Made by a program: the position numbers and the translations under genes
Assembly: GCA_016182975.1 (NCBI GenBank)
Contig: JACPFJ010000014.1
Location: forward strand, 1-64,000
Direction: 5' to 3'
From: Deltaproteobacteria bacterium
GTDB lineage: Bacteria; Desulfobacterota; Desulfuromonadia; Geobacterales; Pseudopelobacteraceae
DNA length: 64,000 bases
The notes under the pieces: generated by a model
The model's input: only the letters and a program-made list of their open reading frames with translations
What the model was told of the DNA's origin: nothing
Database searches by the model: none
Shown: piece after piece, positions 23,685 to 31,719 of the stretch
Position numbering within the stretch: position 1 is the stretch's first letter
Layout of the letters: the number at the start of each line of letters is the position of its first letter

Positions 23685-24560
23685 ATGTACTGCGAGTTTT
23701 TCGGTTTCAGGGAAAAGCCGTTCACCATCACGCCCAATCCGAATTTCATCTACCTGAGCGCTATCCATCGCGAGGCGTTTGCCCATCTGCTCTACGGCAT
23801 CGACAGCCACGCCGGCTTCATCGCCCTGACCGGCGAGGTGGGGACCGGCAAGACCACCGTGCTGCGCACGCTGCTCTCCCAACTCGACCCCGAAAGATAC
23901 CGCTGCGCCCTGATCTTCAATCCCTGCCTGTCCGGCGAGCAACTGCTGGCCAACATCTGCCGCGAGTTCGGCGTGGCTGCCGCCGAGCGGGACTGTTTCG
24001 GCTATCTCGATGCCCTCAACCGCTACCTGCTGGAGCAGAACGCCGCCGGCAGGACTGTGGCGCTGGTGATAGATGAGGCGCAGAACCTGACGCCCGACGT
24101 GCTGGAACAGGTGCGCCTGATCTCCAACCTGGAGACGGAGCGCGACAAGCTCATCCAGATCGTTCTGGCCGGTCAGCCGGAGCTCAATGACGTACTGGGC
24201 CGGCACGACCTGCGACAGCTCAACCAGCGCATCACTGTCCGCTGCCGCCTCGCTCCCATGAAGCTGCACGACACCGGCGATTACATCAGCCACCGGCTCA
24301 AGGTTTCCGGCAGCCGCATACCCGGGCTGTTCTCCAGCGGCGCCGTCAAGCGGATCTACCGCTTCTCCGGGGGGGTTCCCAGGCTGATCAACCTGGCCTG
24401 CGAGCAGGCGCTGGTCATGGCCTGGACACGGGAGAGCCTCGCCGTGACCACGGCAATCGCCGCCCAGGTGATTGCCGGATCGGAGGCCGGTTGCGGCGGT
24501 CGAAGCGCGTGGGGCCGCATCCGCAGTTGGCTTTTTGCCGGAAAGAGAAGGCAGATATGA
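23685..24560 (+). CDS. ExeA/GspA-family AAA ATPase
   Basis: The 291-residue protein begins FGFREKPFTITPNPNFIYLS, the hallmark of ExeA/GspA-like ATPases. Walker A is GEVGTGKTT and Walker B is ALVIDEAQNL, with a sensor-like AGQPEL and a C-terminal RFSGGVPRLINL. ExeA works with the membrane protein ExeB to place the type II secretin in the peptidoglycan layer. It overlaps the GspB-like gene by 4 bases, which supports that pairing, although no other secretion genes lie in the window. Confidence 0.9.
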   Translation: MYCEFFGFREKPFTITPNPNFIYLSAIHREAFAHLLYGIDSHAGFIALTGEVGTGKTTVLRTLLSQLDPERYRCALIFNPCLSGEQLLANICREFGVAAAERDCFGYLDALNRYLLEQNAAGRTVALVIDEAQNLTPDVLEQVRLISNLETERDKLIQIVLAGQPELNDVLGRHDLRQLNQRITVRCRLAPMKLHDTGDYISHRLKVSGSRIPGLFSSGAVKRIYRFSGGVPRLINLACEQALVMAWTRESLAVTTAIAAQVIAGSEAGCGGRSAWGRIRSWLFAGKRRQI

Positions 24561-25288
24561 GCTATATCCTGGACGCATTGAAAAAACTGGAAAGCGAGAA
24601 GGGGAAAAAGGCACGCGGCGACGGGATGCTGAACATCTCCGGCGAACTGTTCAGGGACGAGCCCAGACGAAGCCCCGGCGGGAACGCCTGGAAGGTCGCC
24701 GCGGTTGTCGCGGCCGCATCGCTGATCACGTTCGGCGCCACCTGGTATCTCCTCAAGGACGACAAGGGCGCCGGCAACCTCAAGCCTGCGGCGCCGTCCG
24801 TCGTGAAGTCCTCTCCTGTGGATACGCCCCCCCAGCCCCCTCTCCAACCACCCGTCCCCTCAGCTCCGGCTGCGGCTCCCATTGCCACGCCGCAGGCGGT
24901 GCCGGTTGTGCCGCCAGCTCCGGTCGCGCCGCAGGTCGCTGCTCCTACTGACGGGGATGCAGAGGATGCCGCACCATCGGTCACCAGGCGGGCACGGGGC
25001 AAGCGGCCGAAAGAGCGCCGGGAAGCGGCCGCTCCATCCGCGTCGCCGGATCGCCCCGCTGCCGGGGCAGCCACACCACCGCCGGTCGATATCAAGGTGT
25101 CCGGCATTGCCTGGCAGGATGATCGCAGAGCCCGGCGGGCCGTGGTGAACGGTTTTCTCATGCACGAGGGTGGCGTCGTCGCCGGCGCCGCGATAACCGA
25201 GATCCTGCAGGACCGGGTACGCTTCTCCCTGGCCGGCAGCGTCTTCGAGGTCCCGCTGATGACTACCGTGCCCGGCACGGGAAAATAA
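24557..25288 (+). CDS. GspB/ExeB-like inner-membrane protein
   Basis: The 243-residue protein starts MSYILDALKKLESE, the conserved N-terminus of GspB-like partners of ExeA. One membrane segment lies near residues 50-70 (VAAVVAAASLITFGATWYLL). A long Pro/Ala-rich periplasmic linker follows, then a small C-terminal domain (VDIKVSGIAWQDDRRARRAVV and AAITEILQDRVRFSL) like the T2SSB domain. The start at 24557 gives the family N-terminus exactly. Confidence 0.85.
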   Translation: MSYILDALKKLESEKGKKARGDGMLNISGELFRDEPRRSPGGNAWKVAAVVAAASLITFGATWYLLKDDKGAGNLKPAAPSVVKSSPVDTPPQPPLQPPVPSAPAAAPIATPQAVPVVPPAPVAPQVAAPTDGDAEDAAPSVTRRARGKRPKERREAAAPSASPDRPAAGAATPPPVDIKVSGIAWQDDRRARRAVVNGFLMHEGGVVAGAAITEILQDRVRFSLAGSVFEVPLMTTVPGTGK

Positions 25289-25310
25289 CCTGAAGGGGGG
25301 AATATCTCCC

Positions 25311-26072
25311 ATGCGCCGTCTCTCCCTGTTGCTTGTCATCCCCCTGCTGCTGGCCGCCTGCGGAAAAAAGGGGCCGCTGATCTACCCAGACATGCTGGTG
25401 CCGGAAGCGCCGTCCGCGGTCACTGTCCGCCAGGCGGGAGTCGGCATGAGGCTCTCCTTTGTCCTGCCGCGCAAGGACCTGGCGGAACAGAGCCTCACCG
25501 ATCTGGCCGGGGTCAGGATACTCAAGCGTGAGAGCATGCCGAGCCCGCCCCAGGATTGCCCCGCCTGCACGGACTCCTTCCGTCTCTTCCGGACGTTGTA
25601 CGTCGATGTTCAGGACGGGAGCGTCCGGCGCTACGGCAGCCTGATGGTTCTCCTGGACAGTGACGTGAGAGCGGCGGGCGTCTATACCTACCGGGTCGTG
25701 CCGTTCACGAAGAAAGGAGTGGATGGTGCGGCATCGGCTCCGGTCACGGCGACCATGGTCCCCCCCCCGATCCCCCCGGTTCTCCATATATTCCCCTCTC
25801 CAACGGACATCCGGCTGGAGTTCGTCGGGTTGCTTCCCGTGATAGGGTCCCTGGTGGGGTATGACCTGTATCGTGCGGTCAAGGGTGAGGATCTGCCGTT
25901 TCTGCCGCTGAACAAGGCGCCTCTTTCGGGCAGCAGTTTTACCGACAGCGGCCTAAATCGCGGCGTGACGTACAGCTATGCAGCCAGGTTGATTGTACGT
26001 ATGCCGACTGGGGAGCTGGTGGAGAGCATCCTCTCCAACCAGGTGGAAGGGGCGTTGCGGGAAGACGAGTAG
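25311..26072 (+). CDS. Lipoprotein of unknown function
   Basis: The 253-residue protein has a lipoprotein signal ending LLAAC, followed by GKKGPLIYPD, the start typical of LptM-like and related small lipoproteins. The rest is beta-rich with two Fn3-like stretches (TYRVVPFTKKGVDG and YSYAARLIVRM). It follows the GspB-like gene by 22 bases and could belong to the same transcript. It is much longer than LptM, and I assign no function. Confidence 0.7.
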   Translation: MRRLSLLLVIPLLLAACGKKGPLIYPDMLVPEAPSAVTVRQAGVGMRLSFVLPRKDLAEQSLTDLAGVRILKRESMPSPPQDCPACTDSFRLFRTLYVDVQDGSVRRYGSLMVLLDSDVRAAGVYTYRVVPFTKKGVDGAASAPVTATMVPPPIPPVLHIFPSPTDIRLEFVGLLPVIGSLVGYDLYRAVKGEDLPFLPLNKAPLSGSSFTDSGLNRGVTYSYAARLIVRMPTGELVESILSNQVEGALREDE

Positions 26073-26089
26073 GGGGCATCCGTTGTATT

Positions 26090-26135
26090 GATCAAAACAA
26101 AAAGGGCGTCCGTTTCCGGGCGCCCTTTGTTCGTC
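26090..26135. terminator. Bidirectional terminator between the plus-strand lipoprotein and atpE
   Basis: AAAGGGCG (26101-26108) pairs with CGCCCTTT (26121-26128) around a 12-base loop. On the minus strand the hairpin is followed by a run of T (complement of AAAACAAAAA), giving a strong terminator for the atp operon. On the plus strand the T tract is weaker (TTTGTT). Confidence 0.75.
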
Positions 26136-26155
26136 TGCCGCAATGCACGCGGAGA

Positions 26156-26431
26156 TTACTTGGCAACGGTTTCCAGGGCCTTCTTTGCAATTTCGGCGTA
26201 GGGGTTGGCGAACAGGATGATCAGGCAGATAACCAGGGCGTAGATGGCCAGGGACTCGATCATGGCCAGACCGATCATCATGGTGGTCAGGATCTTGCCG
26301 GAAGCGCCGGGATTGCGGGAAACGCCCTCTACGGCGCTCTTGACCGCGAGACCCTGACCGATGCCGGTCCCTACGGTGCCCAGTGCCATGCCGATACCAG
26401 CTGCCAGAACGCACATCGTGAAAAAGCTCAT
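26156..26431 (-). CDS. atpE: ATP synthase F0 subunit c
   Basis: The 91-residue proteolipid forms the rotor ring. Two hydrophobic helices flank a polar loop (AVEGVSRNPGASGK), and the second helix carries the ion-binding Glu in MIGLAMIESLAIYALV. The first helix is glycine-rich (GMALGTVGTGIGQGLA). The Na-type ligand pattern is not obvious, so proton coupling is likely. It follows atpB after a 134-base gap containing an inverted repeat. Confidence 0.95.
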   Translation of the reverse strand: MSFFTMCVLAAGIGMALGTVGTGIGQGLAVKSAVEGVSRNPGASGKILTTMMIGLAMIESLAIYALVICLIILFANPYAEIAKKALETVAK

Positions 26432-26496
26432 CTTTACTTCTCCTCTCTTCTTGGTTGGATTATCCTAAACAATATAGGATTGAAAAACGGTGAATG

Positions 26497-26562
26497 GGGA
26501 TTAGGAACTGGGGACTGGTGAAATGCTTTAAACAATCCCCAGTTCCCAGTCCCCGGTTCCTG
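26497..26562. repeat. Inverted repeat between atpB and atpE
   Basis: GGGGATTAGGAACTGGGGACTGG (about 26497-26518) is mirrored by CCCCAGTTCCCAGTCCCCGGTTCC (about 26536-26560) with imperfect pairing. It lies between two genes of the atp operon and could be a hairpin that tunes the higher atpE level, or a dispersed repeat. Confidence 0.5.
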
Positions 26563-26565
26563 ATG

Positions 26566-27255
26566 TTAGTGCGCCTCTTCCAGCGAGCCCTGGATATAGA
26601 TCATCGCCAGCAGCATGAAGACGAAGGCCTGGATGAAGGAGACCAGCACCCCCATCAGCATCATCGGCAGCGGCACCAGGAAGGGGGCCAGGCCGAAAAA
26701 GATCATCAGCACCAGTTCGTGGCCGTTCATGTTGCCGAAGAGACGCAGGGTGAGAGAAACCGGGCGGCTCAGGTGGCCGATGACCTCGATGAAGAACATG
26801 ATCGGCGCCAGCCAGGCGATTGGCCCGCAGAAATGCTTCAGGTAGTGCAGGCCGTGGTGCTTGATCCCCACGACGTGCGTGGAGAAAAAGACGACGATGG
26901 CGCAGGCCGCTGTGGTGTTGATGTTGGCCGTCGGAGGAAAGAATCCGGGGACCAGTCCGATCAGGTTGGAGACCAGGATGAAGAGCGCCAGGGTGGCGAT
27001 CAGCGGGAAGAAGGGGCGGCCGTGCTCGCCCATGGTCTCGACGATCATGTTCTCGATGCCGCCGATGACCACTTCCATGAAGTTCTGCAGCTTGCCGGGA
27101 ACGGACTTGAGCGTGCTGGTGGCCAGCACGGAGAGCACCAGAAGCAGGACGATCACCAGCCAGGTGTAGGCGATGGCGTCGGCGCTGGCCTCGTTGATGT
27201 GGAGCGGCATCAGCAGCTTGCGGAAGAACTCGAGAAACAGTAAAGGGTGAACCAT
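26566..27255 (-). CDS. atpB: ATP synthase F0 subunit a
   Basis: The 229-residue membrane subunit forms the ion half-channels with the c ring. The conserved Arg is in [20 protein letters not shown], and several membrane helices are visible ([47 protein letters not shown]). The start at 27255 follows GGGAGG on the minus strand. An upstream in-frame extension lacks family support. Confidence 0.95.
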   Translation of the reverse strand: MVHPLLFLEFFRKLLMPLHINEASADAIAYTWLVIVLLLVLSVLATSTLKSVPGKLQNFMEVVIGGIENMIVETMGEHGRPFFPLIATLALFILVSNLIGLVPGFFPPTANINTTAACAIVVFFSTHVVGIKHHGLHYLKHFCGPIAWLAPIMFFIEVIGHLSRPVSLTLRLFGNMNGHELVLMIFFGLAPFLVPLPMMLMGVLVSFIQAFVFMLLAMIYIQGSLEEAH

Positions 27256-27259
27256 GAAG

Positions 27260-27643
27260 CTAACCTCCCGTGCGCAGGGCACCGTATATTGAAAGTGCGA
27301 TTATGTTGGCAACGATTACGGACAGACCCACCAGCAGCCCGGCCAGCGAGAACCACCCCGACGTGATGACCACGTAAAGGACCAGGGCGGTGACGGTGAG
27401 GCGGGCAACGAACCGCATCAGGGCATACTGGGTCGGTTTCGCGGTGAGCAGGCCGAGTATCCTCTGCAGGACGTTGCGCAGCCAGATGAAGTTGACGATG
27501 GCGATGATGCCGCCCGCCAGGACACCCAGTCCCGTCTCGACCGAGAAGATGGCGAAACCGCCGATGGCCAGGACCGCCAGGAGCGCCAGGCTCCCCTTGA
27601 TGATGACGGCGAAGAGGTTATCCTCTGTGATCCTTGTCATCAT
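27260..27643 (-). CDS. atpI: ATP synthase protein I
   Basis: This 127-residue membrane protein has four predicted helices ([75 protein letters not shown]). AtpI-type proteins help assemble the c ring. Two adjacent ATG codons at 27643 and 27640 are both possible starts. It overlaps atpZ by 26 bases and precedes atpB by 4, matching the order seen in Geobacter F0 clusters. Confidence 0.8.
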   Translation of the reverse strand: MMTRITEDNLFAVIIKGSLALLAVLAIGGFAIFSVETGLGVLAGGIIAIVNFIWLRNVLQRILGLLTAKPTQYALMRFVARLTVTALVLYVVITSGWFSLAGLLVGLSVIVANIIALSIYGALRTGG

Positions 27644-27860
27644 CCTTGTGGATCTCCCTGCCGGCTATCACGTAGATATTCTTGAAGCCGGCTGCGATTC
27701 CGATAAGCAGAAAGATATAAAAGAACCATGGTTTCGTGCCGAACCAGCGATCCAGCGTCAGGCCGAACCAGACGCCGATCCCGATGGCCAGCGCAACGGA
27801 GATCCCCATGCTGGAGACCATGGCCAGGCTGCGCAGCAGGTCTCTCTTCTCATTGCTCAT
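27618..27860 (-). CDS. atpZ: AtpZ/AtpQ-like small F0 accessory protein
   Basis: The 80-residue protein has two membrane helices (MVSSMGISVALAIGIGVWFG and FYIFLLIGIAAGFKNIY) with LDRWFGTKPW between them, the AtpZ pattern. In other bacteria AtpZ with AtpI affects cation supply and ATP synthase assembly. It is the first gene of the F0 operon. The F1 genes are not in this window. Confidence 0.8.
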   Translation of the reverse strand: MSNEKRDLLRSLAMVSSMGISVALAIGIGVWFGLTLDRWFGTKPWFFYIFLLIGIAAGFKNIYVIAGREIHKDDDKDHRG

Positions 27861-27911
27861 GGCCGGACATCCGCATAGGGCTGATCGAGTGTGCGCGAAA
27901 AACCTGTATTC

Positions 27912-27939
27912 TTTATCACGGGCGACAGGTGTCTGTCAA
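27912..27939 (-). promoter_or_regulatory. Candidate promoter of the atpZIBE operon
   Basis: On the minus strand TTGACA (27939-27934) and GATAAA (27917-27912) are 16 bases apart, about 50 bases upstream of atpZ. The -35 box is a full consensus match. Confidence 0.55.
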
Positions 27940-27949
27940 ATCGAAAATG

Positions 27950-27962
27950 GTATACGGTATAC
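27950..27962. promoter_or_regulatory. Palindrome GTATACGGTATAC upstream of the atp promoter
   Basis: Two GTATAC half-sites separated by one base lie 10 bases upstream of the candidate -35 of the atp operon. The same arrangement occurs at 33217-33229 in front of nuoA. Likely a binding site for a shared transcription factor. Confidence 0.55.
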
Positions 27963-28012
27963 ACGAGGGACGGATTTCGGGAGAGACGCCGGGTCATGGG
28001 ATGGGTAGGCGT

Positions 28013-29341
28013 TTAGCGCCTAAGAGGGGTCTCTGTGGTCGGACCAGGCTGACTTGCGCAACGGAGTCGTTCTTTCCGGTGCGCCCAGAGATCGATGTAG
28101 GTCTTGAGCAGCAGCAGGAGGCAGAGAGCGGGAAGTGGACTTTTCAGCAGCATGACGATCCAGCCGCCAAAGACTATGGTTATGTGAAGGATCAGGACCC
28201 TTTTGTAGGGTTCGTTCATCAGGTCCGCGACCTTGCGCCTGGTATACTCCCTTCGACCTATGAAATTGACCGCGAACGAAATCCCATGACTTATGAACAT
28301 CATTAAAATTGCGGGCCAAAGGGGTATGAACAGCGTCAGCAACGCCTCGCGGACAGCAGGCTCATGCGTTGTGAAGTGACCGCCGATGAACATGTAATAC
28401 ACAAACAGGAAATGCGCAGACATGAAGGCTCCGAAATGCGCGATAAATACCGGTATCTCAAGCAGCGCCGCCAATTTTCCCACTACCGCCAGCTTGAGTA
28501 CGTTGTAAAAGCCTATTACAGCGTTCTGGCACCAGAATAACACCATCAGGTCTCCCACATCCCAGCCCAGAAAGAGGACCCCGGCAAGCGGCGCCAGGTT
28601 TGCGCAGATCAATGCAAGGGAGGAAACGGGGGCCTGCGTGCGGGGCGCCTCATGGTCCTTTGCCGGCGGGCTGCACGCTATGACGGGCGTTGGCGGAGCA
28701 GAAAGGCCTTTATCCCGTAGCTGCCAGGCAAAGGGGCCAATCTGGATGGTGCAGAACTCTGGCTTCTTCACCGCCCCTTCCTCGCCAATCGCCGTTCTCC
28801 CGGCCACTGCTCCGGACAGCAGCTTTTGCAGCTGGCAGGCCCTGACGCGGGTCATGGAATCACCGAGGTTGCAGCTGCTTTCGCAATAATTAAAGCGGAG
28901 ATGCACGATATCCGCCGGCCGAATCCCTGGCGGCTCCACGCGGACGTCGCTTATCCTCGAAAGGGGATATGCGCTGCGGATCTTTAACAGGCCGATACGG
29001 GCGACAATGTAGAGGTGCTCCCCCTCGATGCGCGCCGATTCCCCGAAAAACAGCAGCAGCATCGTGACAGCGCCAAGAAACAGGACAGCGAAAGACCAGC
29101 CCAGGAGCCAGAACCCCCTGAAAAGAAAAGTGGACAGGTCGAAAACGGTTTTCACCCTGTCTCCGCTGAGCGAGACGAACTGGATTACTCCAATTGCCGC
29201 AAAAATGGAGAAGAATATTCCGACCACAATACCCGCCGCCCTCATTTTCCGAGAGGGAAGCGGAAGCAGCGTCGCTCCACGCGGCCGATCAAAAAAGGTA
29301 AACCTGACGCTTTCAGGCGGTGAATTTCTCATGGGAGTCAC
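28013..29341 (-). CDS. Multi-spanning membrane protein, DUF6498-like
   Basis: The 442-residue protein has an N-terminal half with two to three membrane segments (IVVGIFFSIFAAIGVIQFV and GWSFAVLFLGAVTMLLLFF) and a soluble stretch containing a Cys pair (NYCESSCN). The C-terminal half has five or more helices (LALICANLAPLAGVLFLGWD, VLFWCQNAVIGFYNVLKL, FLFVYYMFIGGHF). The VLFWCQNAVIGFYN stretch recalls DUF6498-type proteins. It stands alone between the atp operon and lemA, transcribed with the atp genes but separated by the regulatory region. Role unknown. Confidence 0.6.
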   Translation of the reverse strand: MTPMRNSPPESVRFTFFDRPRGATLLPLPSRKMRAAGIVVGIFFSIFAAIGVIQFVSLSGDRVKTVFDLSTFLFRGFWLLGWSFAVLFLGAVTMLLLFFGESARIEGEHLYIVARIGLLKIRSAYPLSRISDVRVEPPGIRPADIVHLRFNYCESSCNLGDSMTRVRACQLQKLLSGAVAGRTAIGEEGAVKKPEFCTIQIGPFAWQLRDKGLSAPPTPVIACSPPAKDHEAPRTQAPVSSLALICANLAPLAGVLFLGWDVGDLMVLFWCQNAVIGFYNVLKLAVVGKLAALLEIPVFIAHFGAFMSAHFLFVYYMFIGGHFTTHEPAVREALLTLFIPLWPAILMMFISHGISFAVNFIGRREYTRRKVADLMNEPYKRVLILHITIVFGGWIVMLLKSPLPALCLLLLLKTYIDLWAHRKERLRCASQPGPTTETPLRR

Positions 29342-29488
29342 ACCAAAAACCTGCCCTTTGATCCGTTAAACAGGTTGCCCTACATATGAAGGAGCGGCTC
29401 CAATATATCAGGAGATGAGATCGCCAGGGGATTTTTTTAAGGTTCGGTTGTGGGAGTGCAGGAAGTGCCGCTCCAGATATTATGTCTA

Positions 29489-29517
29489 TTGATATCCATT
29501 CTTAAAGCCCGTATTAT
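29489..29517 (+). promoter_or_regulatory. Candidate sigma-70 promoter of lemA
   Basis: TTGATA (29489-29494) and TATTAT (29512-29517) are spaced by 17 bases, 66 bases before the lemA start. Confidence 0.5.
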
Positions 29518-29582
29518 CTGTGCATTTATATGATTATCAAATTTCAGCTCTTGGCCCCAATCAAAAAGCAAGGAGCAACATC

Positions 29583-30161
29583 ATGCCAACCATTATCGTT
29601 CTCGCAATACTTGCCGTCGTCATCCTCTGGCTTATCTCGGCGTACAACCGCCTCATTTCCCTGAAGGGGCAGACGGAGAACGCCTGGAAGCAAATAGACG
29701 TACAGCTGAAACGCCGCCACGACCTGATCCCCAACCTGATTAATGCCGTCAAGGGGGCAATGCAGTTCGAACGGGAGACCCTCGAAGCGGTCATCGCCGC
29801 CCGCAACTCGGCGGTGAGCGCCTGCGCCGGTGCGACGCCCGCCACCGCCTCCCAGGTGGCCAATGCCGAGGGGGTGCTTTCGGCGGCCCTCACGCGGTTC
29901 ATGGCGGTGGTGGAGGCGTATCCCGACCTGAAGGCAACCGGCAATATCGGTCAGTTCCAGGAGGAACTCTCCTCTACCGAGAACAAGGTGGCCTTCGCAC
30001 GCCAAGCCTACAACGATACGGCAACGGAATACAACGTCAGCCAGCGGCAGTTCCCAACGATGCTTGCAGCCGGGATTGCCGGCGCCACCCCCGCCCAGCT
30101 GTGGGAGATCACCGACGGGGCGGACCGCGCCGTACCGACGGTCAATCTCTCCATGAGCTAG
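29583..30161 (+). CDS. lemA: LemA family protein
   Basis: The 192-residue protein has one N-terminal membrane helix (IIVLAILAVVILWLISAYN), then the conserved LKGQTENAWKQIDVQLKRRHDLIPNL split by family as the LemA start, and NKVAFARQAYNDTATEYN near the end. LemA proteins are anchored helical bundles with the bulk outside or in the cytoplasm depending on species. The function is unclear. AAGGAG precedes the ATG at 29583. Pairing with an M48 protease gene 9 bases downstream is very common. Confidence 0.92.
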   Translation: MPTIIVLAILAVVILWLISAYNRLISLKGQTENAWKQIDVQLKRRHDLIPNLINAVKGAMQFERETLEAVIAARNSAVSACAGATPATASQVANAEGVLSAALTRFMAVVEAYPDLKATGNIGQFQEELSSTENKVAFARQAYNDTATEYNVSQRQFPTMLAAGIAGATPAQLWEITDGADRAVPTVNLSMS

Positions 30162-30170
30162 GGACGGGTC

Positions 30171-31214
30171 ATGGCGACCTTTTTCGAACTGCAAGAGAAA
30201 AACCGGAAACGGACCAAGCTCATCGTCGTCTGTTTCGTCCTCTTCTTCATCTGGCTCGGAGCGGGACTCGACCTGACGATCTATTTTTGGGGCGACGGCA
30301 GTGTCCGGACGAAAAGCCACGGATACAGCCGGGACCTTTCCCCCTCATCGGTCGTGAGCGGCGCCCCGAAACGGGAAAAGAGATTCCGCCCCATCTTCAC
30401 CGTGATCATCGGACTTGCGGGGGTTGGTGTCGCCTGGTGGAGCATGACCAACGCCGCGGCGAACGTTTTGAGCGCCATGCACGCCAAACCGGCCGACCGG
30501 AACCGGTCGCCGGAGGAGTTGGCCCTTGTGAACGTGGTGGAAGAGATGGCGATATCCTCGTCCATCATTCCTCCCAAAGTCTGGATCATTCCCGACCCCG
30601 ATCCCAATGCCCTGGCGGTCGGCCTCACGAGTGACGATTACCACATCGCGGTGACCCAGGGGCTGTTGCGGACGCTCACCCGCGACGAACTGCAGGGGGT
30701 GGTGGCACACGAGATAGCCCACCTGAAGAATCAGGACACCCGTCTCATGACCACCCTGACAGTGCTCGTCGGGCTGTCGGCGCTCATTTCGGAGTTCGTG
30801 GCACGCTCACGCCTCCTGAATCTTGCCGGAGAAGGAGGGGACAGTGAGGAGAGCAAAATCGGCGTGGCACTCTTCGTCCTCTGGCTTGTTTCGGTGTTAG
30901 TCGCCCCCCTCGCCACCCAGCTCATGGCGCTTATGGTGAGCCGCGAGCGGGAATTCCTGGCCGACGCCTCGGCGGCGCAATTCACCCGCAATCCCGAGGC
31001 CCTGGCGCATGCACTGGAAAAGATTGCCGCCGCCACCGCCCGCACGGCCTTCGTCAAGCCTGCCAGTGCTCATCTCTGTATCGCGTCTCCTCTCTCAGAC
31101 GACCTTGATTACCAGGCGGCAGACAGCTGGTTCGCAACGCATCCTCCCATCAAAACCCGCATCCACCGGCTGCTGACCATCGGCAAGAGGATGGCAGTGC
31201 AGGGAAGTCATTGA
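30171..31214 (+). CDS. HtpX-like M48 membrane metalloprotease
   Basis: The 347-residue zinc protease has the catalytic motif VVAHEIAHLKNQDTRL and the third-ligand region REREFLADASAAQF, both intact. Membrane helices occur near residues 17-40, 75-95 and 195-250. HtpX-like proteins take part in membrane protein quality control. Its ATG lies 9 bases after lemA. The long N-terminal extension before the second helix makes it the LemA-associated subgroup rather than E. coli-type HtpX. Confidence 0.88.
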   Translation: MATFFELQEKNRKRTKLIVVCFVLFFIWLGAGLDLTIYFWGDGSVRTKSHGYSRDLSPSSVVSGAPKREKRFRPIFTVIIGLAGVGVAWWSMTNAAANVLSAMHAKPADRNRSPEELALVNVVEEMAISSSIIPPKVWIIPDPDPNALAVGLTSDDYHIAVTQGLLRTLTRDELQGVVAHEIAHLKNQDTRLMTTLTVLVGLSALISEFVARSRLLNLAGEGGDSEESKIGVALFVLWLVSVLVAPLATQLMALMVSREREFLADASAAQFTRNPEALAHALEKIAAATARTAFVKPASAHLCIASPLSDDLDYQAADSWFATHPPIKTRIHRLLTIGKRMAVQGSH

Positions 31215-31313
31215 GGCCTGAAGGAATGAAGGGGCGCAAAAAGAGTTTGCCATGGCCATGGCAACTGGGGGTTGGCGGGAAGTTCTTGTCGGAGAACATG
31301 AGGGGGCAAGCCT

Positions 31314-31342
31314 TTGACATCCCCAATCAACTGATCTAGACT
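31314..31342 (+). promoter_or_regulatory. Candidate sigma-70 promoter for a small ORF
   Basis: TTGACA (31314-31319) is followed after 17 bases by TAGACT (31337-31342). The consensus -35 and ideal spacing lie 36 bases before the strong ribosome site of the small ORF at 31378. Confidence 0.55.
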
Positions 31343-31377
31343 TAATATGTAGGGTACCAAGGAAGAGGAGGTGCCAT

Positions 31378-31548
31378 ATGGCATACACAACAGGCAATGA
31401 AACGGAACGAGGCGGTCTCGAAAACAGGGAAGGTTTCCGCCCTGATCAAGGTTCCGCTAAGGCCCCGACAGAAGGGAAGGGACATGGTCATTTCGGCATG
31501 AGCCCCTTTTGGGAGTTGACAAGGAGCAAATGGATTTCCGGGCCGTAG
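31378..31548 (+). CDS. 56-residue small protein, unknown
   Basis: An open frame of 56 codons starts at the ATG at 31378. AGGAGG at 31366-31371 is a near-perfect ribosome site with 6 bases spacing, and a good promoter lies upstream. The product is hydrophilic and Gly/Glu/His-rich (MAYTTGNETERGGLENRE, then GKGHGHFGMSPFWELTRSKW) with no membrane helix or signal. It occupies an otherwise gene-free stretch between the M48 protease gene and hemL. The downstream region 31549-31640 contains nothing I can name. No homology is recognised, so it could be a real small protein or a leader for a regulatory transcript. Confidence 0.5.
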   Translation: MAYTTGNETERGGLENREGFRPDQGSAKAPTEGKGHGHFGMSPFWELTRSKWISGP

Positions 31549-31642
31549 CTGGCATATCCGGCGTTAGCTGGACGGCTTCGGGGCGGGGGAAATGATTCAC
31601 CGGAGTTGGGGTATGATGAGAAAATTTGCTTAGTCTGCGTAA

Positions 31643-31675
31643 TGAAAAAGCGGCCAAACGGCCGCCTTTTCGTTT
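31643..31675. terminator. Terminator between the small ORF and hemL
   Basis: GCGGCC (31650-31655) pairs with GGCCGC (31660-31665) around a 4-base loop, with flanking AAAA and TTTT that can extend the stem. T-rich sequence follows on both strands, so it can serve the small ORF and the convergent hemL gene. Confidence 0.7.
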
Positions 31676-31719
31676 TCGGGACAATGATTCGGAACCTGGG
31701 CGCCACGCCAGGTGGATCA

